A stretch of DNA of 64,000 bases from Streptomyces sp. IMTB 2501 (GCF_001953885.1 NZ_MQUS01000007.1:191104-255103), one strand, 5' to 3'; shown: positions 16,629-24,836, counted from the first letter of the stretch. Notes: a model not told the origin generated them from the letters alone. Numbers and translations are program-made.

Positions 16629-17981
16629 TCAGCTCCGCGCCAGGATGCTGTCGATCTTGCCGGACGCGTCCTTGAGGAGCTGGTCCGGGTCGGCGTCCTT
16701 CTGGGTGAGAACGGCGGAGACGACGCTGTCGAGGACCGAGTAGATCTGCTGGGCGTCCGGCGGCTCGATCTTCATCGTCAGCCGCTGGTTGCCGTCGAGG
16801 AAGGCCTGGTAGTTCTCCACCGGGACATTGGCGTTGGCCTTCTTGGCCTGCTGGTCCTTGGCGTCGGCGGCGCCGGTGAACAGGCGCGGCTCGGGCAGGC
16901 CCACGGGGGCGTCGTTCTTCTTGGCGCGTGCGTAGTCGCCGAGGAAGCCCGATCCGGGGGTGAGGAACATGTGGCCGAGCCACTTCAGGCCGGCCCGGAT
17001 CTGGGCGGGCGTGTCGTGCTTGTTGAACATGTAGCCGTCGCCGCCGATGAGGGTGGCCCTGCCACCGGGCATGGGGCCGATGGCGATGTCGTCGTAGTTC
17101 GCGCCCTTCTCCTTGACCAGGATCGGGATGTTGTCAGGAGCGGCGAGATACATGCCCAGCCTGCCCGAACCCATCATCTGCTGCGCGTCGTTGATGACGA
17201 GGAGCTGCTTGCTGCCCATGGAGTTGTCGGTCCACCGCATGTCGTGCAGGTTCCGCAGGACGGCGTGGCCCTCGGGGGTGTCGATGGCGGCCTTCTTGCC
17301 GTCCGCGCCGACGACGTCGCCGCCCTGGGAGTAGAGCTCGGCGGTGAAGTGCCAGCCGCCCTGGTTCTGGGCGCTGTAGTCGGCGTAGCCGACGGTGCCG
17401 TTGCCGAGGGCGGCGATCTTCTTCGCGTCGGCGCGGACCTCGTCCCAGGTGCCGGGTGGCTTGTCGGGGTCGAGTCCGGCCTTCTGGAACAGCTTGCGGT
17501 TGTAGATCAGCCCCATGCTGTATCCGGTACGCGGTACACCGTAGACCTTTCCGTCCACGGTGTAGATGTCCCGCAGCTGCTTCTGAACGGAGTCGTAGGA
17601 CTTCAGCTCCTTCAGGTACGGCGTGAGATCGGCCGCCTGGCTGATGTCCACGACGTGCCTGGCGTCGGTGAAGTACGTGTAGAAGACGTCTTCCATCTGA
17701 CCTCCGGCGAGCTTGGCGTCGAAGGTCTTCGGGTCCTGACAGGGGAAGGCGTCGTGCGCGACGACGTCGATGTCCGGGTTCTGCTTCGCGAAGGAGGCGG
17801 TGTCCTCCTCGAAGAACGTGCGGTCGACCTTGGCGCTCCTGGGCGGCTCGCAGTTGACGGTGATGCGCGTCTTGCCGCTCGCCGGGCCGTCGCCGCCCGA
17901 GCCGCACGCGGTGGCGGCCAGAGCGAGCGAGGAACAGACGCCGATCGCGGCGAAGGTACGGCGGAACCCGGTGCTTCTCAT
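16629..17981 (-). CDS. Sugar-binding lipoprotein of the ABC importer
   Basis: 450 residues. The signal MRSTGFRRTFAAIGVCSSLA with lipobox LAATAC (Cys at about 26) marks a lipoprotein anchored to the outer face of the membrane. It belongs to the extracellular solute-binding family 1: DVFYTYFTDARHVVDISQAADLTPYL, GVPRTGYSMGLIYNRKLFQKAGLDPDKPPGTWDEV, then GGDGYMFNKHD. It delivers oligosaccharide to the two permeases encoded downstream. The start at 17981 was preferred over GTG 18002 because AGGGGGTCC lies upstream of it. The sugar bound is unknown; the neighbours suggest an alpha-glucoside. Confidence 0.9.
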   Translation of the reverse strand: MRSTGFRRTFAAIGVCSSLALAATACGSGGDGPASGKTRITVNCEPPRSAKVDRTFFEEDTASFAKQNPDIDVVAHDAFPCQDPKTFDAKLAGGQMEDVFYTYFTDARHVVDISQAADLTPYLKELKSYDSVQKQLRDIYTVDGKVYGVPRTGYSMGLIYNRKLFQKAGLDPDKPPGTWDEVRADAKKIAALGNGTVGYADYSAQNQGGWHFTAELYSQGGDVVGADGKKAAIDTPEGHAVLRNLHDMRWTDNSMGSKQLLVINDAQQMMGSGRLGMYLAAPDNIPILVKEKGANYDDIAIGPMPGGRATLIGGDGYMFNKHDTPAQIRAGLKWLGHMFLTPGSGFLGDYARAKKNDAPVGLPEPRLFTGAADAKDQQAKKANANVPVENYQAFLDGNQRLTMKIEPPDAQQIYSVLDSVVSAVLTQKDADPDQLLKDASGKIDSILARS

Positions 17982-18110
17982 CGGTGGACCCCCTGATGGC
18001 ACTCATGGCAGGAGCGGTGGGCGCCGCACACTCAAGCACCACCGACATCAGGACGCAAGATGTCGCGCAGAATCTGCAATTGTTCGACAGACAGCCGGAT
18101 CTTCCCGCTC

Positions 18111-19133
18111 TCAGCCGCGCTGCCCCTCTCGCCCTCCGTCGCGCGGGGCTTGCGCGGTGGATCCGCGCACCACCAGCTCGGGCTCGAAGAGAAGCTCCTC
18201 GGTGGGTACGGCGGTGCCGCCGATCTGCGCGTTCAGCAGCTCGACGGCCGCGCGGCCCATGGCCTCGATGGGCTGGCGGACGGTGGTCAGCGGGGGTTCG
18301 GTGCAGTTCATGAACGCCGAGTCGTCGTAGCCGACGACGGAGATCCGGCCCGGGACGTCGTATCCCTTGCGGCGCGCGGCCCTGATCGCGCCGAGCGCCA
18401 GGGGGTCGCTGGCGCAGATGATGCCGGTGACACCCCGGTCGATCAGCCGGGACGCGGCCGCGTGACCGCCCTCGATGGAGAAGATCGCCCGGGCGACGAA
18501 CTCCTCCGGCAGGTCGCCGGCGATCGCCTGCGCGGCGGCCAGCTTGCGCGCCGAGGGCACATGGTCGCCGGGGCCGAGGACGAGCCCGATGCGCTCATGG
18601 CCGAGGGAGGCCAGATGCCGCCACGCCTGCTCGACGGCGACGGCGTCGTCGCAGGACACACCCGGGAAGCCGAGGTCCTCGATGGCCGCGTTGACCAGCA
18701 CGACGGGGATGTTGCGCTCGGCGAGCAGCCGGTAGTGCTCGTGCGGGGCGTCCGCCTGCGCGTACAGGCCGCCGGCGAACACCACGCCGGAGACCTGCTG
18801 TTGCAGCAGCAGCTCGACGTAGTCCGCCTCCGAGACGCCGCCCCTGGTCTGTGTGCACAGCACCGGGGTGAGCCCGAGCTGGGCGAGCGCGCCGCCGATG
18901 ACCTCGGCGAACGCCGGGAAGATGGGGTTCTGCAGCTCCGGCAGGACCAGGCCGACGAGCCGGGCGCGTTCCCCGCGCAGCTGGGTGGGGCGCTCGTAGC
19001 CAAGGACGTCGAGGGCCGTCAGCACCGCCTGCCGGGTGGCGTCGGAGACCCCGGGCTTGCCGTTGAGGACCCGGCTGACCGTGGCCTCGCTGACCCCGAC
19101 CTTCTTCGCCACTTCCGCAAGTCGTCGCGTCAT
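18111..19133 (-). CDS. LacI/GalR-family repressor of the alpha-glucan locus
   Basis: 340 residues. The N-terminal HTH is RLAEVAKKVGVSEATVSRVLNGKPGVSDATRQAVLTALDVLGY (about 4-46) with the hinge following. The effector domain is periplasmic-binding-like (LVGLVLPELQNPIFPAFAEVIGG, GITCASDPLALG-type segment, ISVVGYDDSAFMNCTEPPLTTVRQP). It resembles MalR-type regulators. It lies upstream of and in the same direction as the importer/GH13/beta-helix genes, with 129 bp between, so it probably represses them and itself. Four GCAA(G/A) half-sites sit directly before its start. The ATG at 19133 gives the standard LacI N-terminus. The inducer is not known. Confidence 0.9.
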   Translation of the reverse strand: MTRRLAEVAKKVGVSEATVSRVLNGKPGVSDATRQAVLTALDVLGYERPTQLRGERARLVGLVLPELQNPIFPAFAEVIGGALAQLGLTPVLCTQTRGGVSEADYVELLLQQQVSGVVFAGGLYAQADAPHEHYRLLAERNIPVVLVNAAIEDLGFPGVSCDDAVAVEQAWRHLASLGHERIGLVLGPGDHVPSARKLAAAQAIAGDLPEEFVARAIFSIEGGHAAASRLIDRGVTGIICASDPLALGAIRAARRKGYDVPGRISVVGYDDSAFMNCTEPPLTTVRQPIEAMGRAAVELLNAQIGGTAVPTEELLFEPELVVRGSTAQAPRDGGREGQRG

Positions 19134-19137
19134 GCAC

Positions 19138-19175
19138 GCAAGCGTAGCGCAAATTATGCAAGTAACTTACGCAAG
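19138..19175. promoter_or_regulatory. Cluster of GCAA(G/A) half-sites before the lacI-type gene
   Basis: GCAAG at 19138, GCAAA at 19149, GCAAG at 19158 and GCAAG at 19171 lie within 38 bp in front of the repressor gene. On the other strand they read CTTGC, the core of MalR-type boxes as known in Streptomyces. Related half-sites, GCAAG (18055) and GCAAT (18076), occur upstream of the binding-protein gene. This fits autoregulation plus operon control. Confidence 0.55.
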
Positions 19176-19264
19176 CGGTGCGCGCGTGAGCCTGTGGCTT
19201 CGGAGTGAGCGGGGTGCTTCTCCGACCCGGCGCCGCCGGCGACCTGAACGCCGGCGGTGCCGGG

Positions 19265-19945
19265 TCAGTCCTGGGGGGCCCGGACGACCGTGAGGTGCCC
19301 CGATGTGCCCCGCGGCACCCGAGGCCGGCGCCGGCGGCCTACGGGCGCGGCGGGGCGGCGGTTCTCGCGCAGGACCAGCGACAGGCGCCGGTAGCCCAGT
19401 TCCAGCAGGATCTCGGGCGTCTCCTCGACGATGCGGCACTCGGTGGGACCACGGCGCGGGTCGGGGTGGAACAGCAGCCGGACGGCGCCGTCGAGCCGGG
19501 TCGCCCTCTCGCCGACGGCCCGGATCCAGTGCGGCAGGCCCTGCCGGTAGGCGGCCTCCATGAGCGGGTCCTGGGCGATGTCGCGGCGGATCGCCTGGAG
19601 TTCGTGGTCGTGACCGTACGTCTCCAGGGCGGACCTGAGGTGGGCGAGCATCGGCAGGCACCAGCCCTGCTCGTACTCGCCGAGGACGTCGCCCGCGTCC
19701 GGGTGGAACAGGACGAACCGCAGGAAGTTGTCCCCGGGCATGGCCGTCGCCTGCGGGCGCACCCCGCGGAAAAGTGTCTCGAACGCGCCGTTGGCCATGA
19801 CCACGTCCCAGCGGTGGTCGACGACCAGCGACGGACAGGCGAGGGCGTCCAGCAGGACGGCGTAGTCCTGGAGGTACGCCTGGCTCTCGCAGGTCTCGGG
19901 GACGGGCCGCGGTGCCGGCCGCTGCCCTCCTGCCTGATGTGCCAT
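19265..19945 (-). CDS. MmyB-like ligand-binding domain protein without a DNA-binding domain
   Basis: 226 residues. YLQDYAVLLDALACPSLVVDHRWDVVMANGAFETLF..., FLRFVLFHPDA, GDVLGEYEQGW and the end RRLSLVLREN match the PAS-like ligand-binding domain (PF17765 type) that normally follows an XRE helix-turn-helix in MmyB-family regulators. No HTH is present: only about 20 residues precede the domain. The C-terminal 35 residues are Arg/Pro-rich and unlike the family. The ATG at 19945 was chosen because upstream in-frame sequence is non-conserved; a GTG at 20005 is possible but adds no HTH. It is divergent from an HTH regulator/HExxH pair. It could be a stand-alone sensor, a partner of another regulator or a decayed regulator. 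Confidence 0.72.
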   Translation of the reverse strand: MAHQAGGQRPAPRPVPETCESQAYLQDYAVLLDALACPSLVVDHRWDVVMANGAFETLFRGVRPQATAMPGDNFLRFVLFHPDAGDVLGEYEQGWCLPMLAHLRSALETYGHDHELQAIRRDIAQDPLMEAAYRQGLPHWIRAVGERATRLDGAVRLLFHPDPRRGPTECRIVEETPEILLELGYRRLSLVLRENRRPAAPVGRRRRPRVPRGTSGHLTVVRAPQD

Positions 19946-20058
19946 CGGGAGGTCACCCCTCTTGCCTCTGCGGCCTTCACGCGGCCCTGCGATCCTGCGG
20001 CTCACGACGAGTCCGTGTCAACTATCGTGGCATTTCATGCCCGTTGACGGCTGAAATT

Positions 20059-20074
20059 CGCCACAGTTGTGGCG
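20059..20074. promoter_or_regulatory. CGCCACA-GT-TGTGGCG palindrome upstream of the HTH gene
   Basis: A perfect 7+7 inverted repeat with 2-bp centre in the 246-bp gap between the MmyB-like gene and the HTH gene. The position suits control of both divergent genes. The binding protein is unproven. Confidence 0.5.
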
Positions 20075-20191
20075 ACACCTGGATGTGAGTTCGAGGCACC
20101 CGCTACTCTCCGGGAAGTTCACGGCGATCGCCCGTGAGAATGTGAAGCACGGACGCATCTGAAGCCCTTGAGAGACGTAGGAGTTCTGTCG

Positions 20192-20848
20192 GTGACGGAT
20201 GGCTACGAGGATCCGGGCGCCACGGCGACCGCCCAGCTGCCGGCCGTCGTCGCCCGCGTCGCCGCGCTCGCCGACCGGCTCGGCGTGGCGCAGGCCGAGG
20301 TCTTCGACGTGGGGCGGCTCTCCGTGGCCTGTGGTGTCCCGGAGGCGGTGGCAAAGGCCCTGCTCGCCGGCCGGCCGGCGGGCGAACCGGACGTCCAGGC
20401 GCGCTTTCTGCAGCGCCTGGGTCTGCTGCGGCGTACCCGGCTGAAACCCAACGGCCGCAAGTACACCCAGCAGGAGATCGCCGACGGCGCGGGGATGTCC
20501 CGGCAGCAGGCCGGCGCGCTCATCAACGGCGACCGGCGGCCCACCATGGAGCACTGCGACGCGCTGCAGCGCTTCTTCCGGGTGCACGCCGGGTTCCTGA
20601 CCGCGGAGGACCCCGAGGCGCTGGCGGGCGCGCTGCAGCGCACCGAGCAGGAGCTGCTGCAGAAGCTCGCCGACCGGGAGCGGGCCGCCGCCGGGGCCGA
20701 CCAGGATCCGCTGGAACGGCTGCTGCAGGACCACGGGGTGCGCGGTATAGCGTGGCGGGCCGCGCAGTTGCCCACCGACCAGCACCGGGACAAGGTCGCC
20801 GAATGGCTCGACATGCTCCTGGAGAGCGTCAAGCGGCCCGAGTCGTGA
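20192..20848 (+). CDS. XRE-like helix-turn-helix regulator
   Basis: 218 residues. The HTH is KYTQQEIADGAGMSRQQAGALINGDRRPTMEHCDALQRFF (about 89-130). An N-terminal helical segment (QLPAVVARVAALADRLGVAQAEVFDVGRLS) and a C-terminal helical tail (DPLERLLQDHGVRGIAWRAAQLPTDQHRDKVAEWLDMLLE) flank it. The GTG at 20192 was preferred to TTG 20168 because GTAGGAG (20177-20183) sits 8 bp before it. The stop overlaps the start of the HExxH gene (GTGA), the arrangement of antitoxin-regulator / ImmA-IrrE-type protease pairs. Such Streptomyces pairs are sometimes labelled toxin-antitoxin; that role is unproven. The palindrome at 20059-20074 is a candidate own operator. Confidence 0.78.
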   Translation: MTDGYEDPGATATAQLPAVVARVAALADRLGVAQAEVFDVGRLSVACGVPEAVAKALLAGRPAGEPDVQARFLQRLGLLRRTRLKPNGRKYTQQEIADGAGMSRQQAGALINGDRRPTMEHCDALQRFFRVHAGFLTAEDPEALAGALQRTEQELLQKLADRERAAAGADQDPLERLLQDHGVRGIAWRAAQLPTDQHRDKVAEWLDMLLESVKRPES

Positions 20849-21420
20849 GCCGGGGGAGGACTGTGGGCATCGGCAGGGACATGCGCCGGCTGTGCAACGA
20901 GCTGGTGGGCGGGCTGAGGCTGTCCGCACCGGCACCACCGCGGGAGCTGTACCGCGCGCTGTGCGACACGATGGGCCGCCGCCGCGGCCGCCCGGTGCAC
21001 TTCCGCGCGGCCGCCTTCCCACCGGGTACGGCGAGCGGGCTGTGGCTGGACCTGAGCGACCGCGACCTCGTCGTGGTGGAGGAACGCACCGCGCCCGACC
21101 ATCAGTTGGTGATCCTCGGTCACGAGCTGTGGCACATGCAGGCCGACCACCGCGGACACCATGTCGACGGCATCGGGGTCGCCACGCGGCTGTTGCACGA
21201 CGACACCGACCAGGACGCGCTGCAGGCCACGGTGCAGCGGGTCGCGGCCCGGACCCGCTTCGACCTCGCCGAGGAGCGCGCGGCCGAGACGTTCGGCCTG
21301 CTGCTGGCCAGCAAGTGCCGCACCTGGCTGGCCGGTTCGGCCCTGCGGGGCCCGGTGCTCCGCGACGACGTGGCCGGCCGGATCGAGGCGTCCCTGGGGT
21401 ATCCGGGGGCACAGGGCTGA
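20845..21420 (+). CDS. HExxH metallopeptidase-like protein paired with the HTH regulator
   Basis: 191 residues from the GTG at 20845. The motif LVILGHELWHMQADH places His93-Glu94 and His97 as a zinc-protease signature HExxH, and EERAAETFGLLLASK (about 143-157) supplies a plausible third ligand Glu, as in ImmA/IrrE-type (peptidase M78-like) proteins. Such proteins cleave or inactivate a partner regulator on a signal. The start overlaps the HTH stop (GTGA). Alternatives are GTG 20863, only 3 bp from GGGGGAGGA, and ATG 20881; the exact start is uncertain. No signal peptide or membrane helix is seen, so it is cytoplasmic. The natural target is probably the adjacent HTH protein (inference). Confidence 0.75.
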   Translation: MSRGRTVGIGRDMRRLCNELVGGLRLSAPAPPRELYRALCDTMGRRRGRPVHFRAAAFPPGTASGLWLDLSDRDLVVVEERTAPDHQLVILGHELWHMQADHRGHHVDGIGVATRLLHDDTDQDALQATVQRVAARTRFDLAEERAAETFGLLLASKCRTWLAGSALRGPVLRDDVAGRIEASLGYPGAQG

Positions 21421-21615
21421 CCCGAGGGGGGCGCGCACGCGCGCGGCGGATCTGCCTTCGTCCCGGCCGCTCCCAAGGCCCTCATCAGGAGGTTTCGCCT
21501 CCGCTGAGCGGGCGATCCGGTGCGGACCCGAAGGGCGTTGTCAGTGGTGGGCGGCAAGCTGGAGGGTGCGCCGCAGCGCGCGTGACCGTGACGCCTACTC
21601 GGGGAGAGCCGACCG

Positions 21616-21843
21616 ATGCCCACCGCCGTACTGACCGACCGTGAGCGCACCGCCGTACAGGCCTATCTGCGGCTCCTGCACACCGTCCGCGCCGCCTTCG
21701 ACGGCCCACCGGACGGCGGCCGGCCCTTCATGGTGCCACCCGCCGTACTGGCCGAGGCGGAGCAGGCTCTGGCGCAGGCGGGTCTCGCGGGCAACGAGGC
21801 GGAGTTCTTCCGTCTGCTGCGCGACTGGTGCCCGCCGGCCTGA
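21616..21843 (+). CDS. Small conserved-looking hypothetical protein (75 residues)
   Basis: The ATG is preceded by GGGGAGAG at good distance. The product is MPTAVLTDRERTAVQAYLRL, then an alanine-rich helix, a short Pro/Gly loop (FDGPPDGG) and a second helix pair (AVLAEAEQALAQAGLAGNEAEFFRLLRDW). It is all-helical, acidic and soluble. I do not recognise a named family; the regular codon use and clear RBS argue it is a gene. It stands alone between the HExxH gene and the convergent phosphopantetheinyl transferase. Confidence 0.65.
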   Translation: MPTAVLTDRERTAVQAYLRLLHTVRAAFDGPPDGGRPFMVPPAVLAEAEQALAQAGLAGNEAEFFRLLRDWCPPA

Positions 21844-21884
21844 CCGGGCCGGAGCCGCGAGCCGCCCCGGCCGGGACGTCAGGG

Positions 21885-22559
21885 CTACGGGACGACCACG
21901 GCGGTGGCGACCAGTCCGTCGCGTACGATCCACCGGCCGTCGAAGGCCTGGAGCCGGCGGTCGCCGACCCGCGGCCCGGGGACGAGGAGTTCGGCGCGCA
22001 GGGTGCCGTGCGGCTCGTCACCGGGGCTCGGGTGGAGGGTGATGTCGGCCTCGGAGAAGTCCAGCCACGCACGGGTGAGGGGGAACCACGCCTTGTAGAC
22101 GGACTCCTTGGCGCTGAACAGGATCCGGTCCCAGTGCACGGCCGGCCGCTCACGGGAGAGCCGGGCGAGCCGCTCGGCCTCGGCGGGCAGGAAGACGGAG
22201 GGACCGACTCCTTCCGGGAGAGGGCCGTGCGGTTCGGCGTCGATGCCGAGGGAGACCGGATCGCCGGCGCGGGCCAGGGCGGCGGCGCAGAAGTCGTCGC
22301 AGTGGGTCATGCTGCCGATCAGGCCGTCCGGCCAGCTCGGTGCGCCCCGCTCGCCGGTGACCACCGGCTGCGCCGGCACGCCGAGCTTCTCCATGGCGCG
22401 CCGGGCGCAGCCACGCACGGCGGCGAACTCACGGCGGCGCTTGTCCACCGCCCGCTCGACGATCGCCGCCTCCTCGGGGTAGAGCGGCGCGTCCCACAGC
22501 GGGTCGTCACCGTGTGTCTCCACGACCACGACCGACTCCGGGAGCAGCTCCTCGATCAC
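21885..22559 (-). CDS. 4'-phosphopantetheinyl transferase (EntD/Sfp superfamily)
   Basis: 224 residues. It moves phosphopantetheine from CoA to a carrier-protein serine, activating NRPS, PKS or fatty-acid carrier domains. Motifs are GSMTHCDDFCAAAL (about 82-95), SLGIDAEP with magnesium ligands Asp107 and Glu109, and FSAKESVYKAWFP (148-160) with Glu152. The EntD-like RRREFAAVRGCARRAMEKLG lies near the N-terminus. The ATG at 22559 lies 53 bp inside the 3' end of the metallophosphoesterase gene, in another frame, so the genes are coupled. There is no biosynthetic cluster beside it, which suggests a broad-range housekeeping PPTase for pathways elsewhere. Confidence 0.93.
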   Translation of the reverse strand: MIEELLPESVVVVETHGDDPLWDAPLYPEEAAIVERAVDKRRREFAAVRGCARRAMEKLGVPAQPVVTGERGAPSWPDGLIGSMTHCDDFCAAALARAGDPVSLGIDAEPHGPLPEGVGPSVFLPAEAERLARLSRERPAVHWDRILFSAKESVYKAWFPLTRAWLDFSEADITLHPSPGDEPHGTLRAELLVPGPRVGDRRLQAFDGRWIVRDGLVATAVVVP

Positions 22560-23412
22560 CGGGTTCGACCTCCATCGGCAGGATGCGGCGCAGCCTGCCC
22601 GGCGGGTCCGGACGCTTGCGCCATTCTCGGGGATAGCCTACGGAGACCTCTTCGAAGCGGACTCCGTCGTGCCAGGTGGTGCGCGGGATGTGCAGATGGC
22701 CGTAGACCATCGTGGCGACCGGGAAGCGCCGGTGCCAGTCGGCGGTCAGCAGGGTGCCGCACCACATGGCGAACTCGGGGTACCACAGCACCTCGGTGGG
22801 ATGCCGGTGCAGCGGATAGTGGTTGACGGGTACGACGGGCAGGTCCGCGGGCAGTTCGGCGAGCCTGCGCTGGGTCTCGGCGACCCGTGCCCGGCACCAG
22901 GCGTCGCGGCTCGGGTAGGGGTCGGGGTGCAGCAGGTACTCGTCGTTGCAGACGATGCCCGTGCTCTCCGCGTAGGCCAGGCCCTCGGCCTTGGTGGCAC
23001 AGCCGGGCGGCAGGTACGAGTAGTCGTACAGCAGGAACAGCGGGGCGACGGCGACCGGGCCGCCCGGGCCCTGCCACACCGGGTAGGGGTCCTCGGGGGT
23101 GACGACGCCCAGCTCGCGGCAGAGCTCGACCAGGTGGTCGTAGCGGGCGACGCCACGCAGGGTGACGGGATCCTTCGGATGGGTCCACAGCTCGTGGTTG
23201 CCCGGGGCCCACACGACCTTGCGGAATCGGGCCGCGAGCTTTTCGAGGGCCCAGCGGATGTCGGCGACCGTCTCGGCGATGTCACCGGCCACGAGCAGCC
23301 AGTCCTCGTCGCTCGTGGGCCGCATCTCCTCGACCAGGGCACGGTTCTCCGGATAGCTGATGTGCAGGTCGCTGATGGCCAGCAGCTGCCCGGCCCCGGC
23401 CCCAGACTCCAC
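22507..23412 (-). CDS. Calcineurin-like metallophosphoesterase
   Basis: 301 residues. Metal-binding motifs are in order: ISDLHISY (DxH), LVAGDIAET (GDxx), APGNHELW (GNHE), VNHYPLH and YGHLHIP (GHxH). The GTG at 23412 was chosen because GGAAGGGG precedes it and it starts 11 residues before the first motif; the farther upstream in-frame start (23475) adds 21 non-conserved residues. The C-terminal tail (PPGRLRRILPMEVEPGDRGA...) overlaps the start of the PPTase gene by 53 bp. The substrate is unknown; linkage with a PPTase suggests a role in carrier-protein or CoA chemistry only by position. Confidence 0.88.
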   Translation of the reverse strand: MESGAGAGQLLAISDLHISYPENRALVEEMRPTSDEDWLLVAGDIAETVADIRWALEKLAARFRKVVWAPGNHELWTHPKDPVTLRGVARYDHLVELCRELGVVTPEDPYPVWQGPGGPVAVAPLFLLYDYSYLPPGCATKAEGLAYAESTGIVCNDEYLLHPDPYPSRDAWCRARVAETQRRLAELPADLPVVPVNHYPLHRHPTEVLWYPEFAMWCGTLLTADWHRRFPVATMVYGHLHIPRTTWHDGVRFEEVSVGYPREWRKRPDPPGRLRRILPMEVEPGDRGAAPGVGRGRGDTR

Positions 23413-23720
23413 CCCGCGCCCCTTCCGATGATCCTCCGCCGGGACCACAAGAACACATTCCCGGACACCCGACAAGTGGCGACTGGCGGCGCGTCACGTT
23501 CCGGCCGGGCACAGCCGTCCGAAGGCTTCAGGAGCCGTCTGGACAGCCGCCCGGAATCCGTAACATCCGCGTTGCACGCGCGGGCTCTTGAAAGCCGTAT
23601 GATCGCCCCGACACCGACACCCCAACCTCCCTTTCGCAGGGGTTGTTTGGTGTCCCTTCCTTCCTCCTGCCCGGGCACGGGCCGCCGAGCCCTGCCCGAA
23701 AACCGTGAAAGGCGGCCTGC
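23413..23720. other. 308-bp gap between divergent metallophosphoesterase and ATP-grasp genes
   Basis: It holds the two promoters. TTGCAC (23572-23577) and TATGAT (23598-23603) look like promoter boxes but are 20 bp apart, which is long. A CAACC...GGTTG hairpin near 23630-23652, followed by TTTGGTGT, lies in the probable leader of the ATP-grasp gene. No coding sequence is supported. Confidence 0.4.
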
Positions 23721-24836
23721 ATGCTCTCTCGCGTACGCGTCTGGCTCAACCGCACGTACGCGGAGAACGTGTTCTTCATGGATCAGCTGCGCAGAAATCC
23801 CAGCGATCGCGCCGTGGAGATCCATGCCACGCACGGGGACCCCGACTCCCCCGTGCTGGCCGCCGCCGACACCGCCGATCTGGAGCCGGAGGATCTGTCC
23901 CCGGCCGCGTACGTCGAGTACGCCCTGGACCAGTGCGCCCGGCGCGGCATCGACGTGTTCGTGCCCCGGCTGCACCAGGCGTCGCTCGTGGCGCACCGCG
24001 CGGAGTTCGCGGCGGCCGGTACGGCGCTGCTGGCTCCGACCGCCGAGGCGGTGGCCGTGTTCGAGGACAAGGCGACCGCGTACGAGGCGGTCCGCTCGGT
24101 CGGTGTCCCGGTGCCGCCGTGGTGGCGGGTGCGCACGACGGACGAACTCCTCGCCGCTGTTGAGGAGTTGGAGGCGGCTGGGCACAAGGCGTGCTTCAAG
24201 CCGGCCGCCGGTGCCGGCGGGGTCGGCTTCCGGGTGATCACCCGTTCCCCGTTCTCGCTGGCCGGCCTCGACGGGTTCCCGAGCCCGTACGTCCAGCTGG
24301 ATCTGGTCGTCGAGGCGCTGCGGCGAGCCGGGGAGCCGGTGGACTGGCTGGTGATGCCGCGCCTGGAGCAGCCCGAGGTGTCGGTCGACTGCCTGACCGG
24401 CCCGGACAACCATGTGCGGCTCGCGGTGGGCCGCACCAAGAACGGCCGGCGGCGCGGCTTCACCCTGGACGAGCGGTGGCTGGAGCCGGCCCGGCTGATC
24501 GCGGAGGGCTTCGGGCTGCATCACCTGTCCAACATCCAGTTCCGGATGCTCGGGGACCGGCCGGTGCTGCTCGACGTCAACACGAGGCCCTCCGGGGGCT
24601 TGCACCAGCTGTCACTGTGCGGGGTGAACGTGCCGTGGGCGGCCGTGCAGTTGGCGCTGGGTGAGGATCCGGGGGTGATCGAGCCGCCGTTCCTGGGGCA
24701 GGACTACACGGTGGTGTCGGGGCCGCGGTCCCTGTTGCCCGTGCCCGCGGGGGTTCCCCGGCAGCGGGAGGCGGAGATCAGCGTTCCGACGGCGCCTGTG
24801 CAGGCGGCTTCGGCGGTGGAGGTCCTGCCGCTCTAG
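23721..24836 (+). CDS. ATP-grasp domain protein
   Basis: 371 residues. ATP-grasp enzymes join a carboxylate to a nucleophile through an acylphosphate. Visible elements: the start MLSRVRVWLNRTYAENVFFM, VFEDKATAYEAVRSVGVPVPPWW (linker into the ATP domain), ACFKPAAGAGGVGFRV (Lys and Gly-rich loop), PRLEQPEVSVDCL and LLDVNTRPSGGLHQ (metal-binding Asn/Asp and Arg). GAAAGGCGGC precedes the ATG. This type is found in actinobacteria, in some genomes near tellurium-resistance (Ter) genes, but no such partners are here. It is divergent from the metallophosphoesterase. The substrate is unknown. Confidence 0.82.
   Translation: MLSRVRVWLNRTYAENVFFMDQLRRNPSDRAVEIHATHGDPDSPVLAAADTADLEPEDLSPAAYVEYALDQCARRGIDVFVPRLHQASLVAHRAEFAAAGTALLAPTAEAVAVFEDKATAYEAVRSVGVPVPPWWRVRTTDELLAAVEELEAAGHKACFKPAAGAGGVGFRVITRSPFSLAGLDGFPSPYVQLDLVVEALRRAGEPVDWLVMPRLEQPEVSVDCLTGPDNHVRLAVGRTKNGRRRGFTLDERWLEPARLIAEGFGLHHLSNIQFRMLGDRPVLLDVNTRPSGGLHQLSLCGVNVPWAAVQLALGEDPGVIEPPFLGQDYTVVSGPRSLLPVPAGVPRQREAEISVPTAPVQAASAVEVLPL

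Noticed and set aside
20168..20191. TTG start giving an 8-residue longer HTH regulator
   Set aside because: The GTG at 20192 has a well-placed GTAGGAG; TTG 20168 has none.
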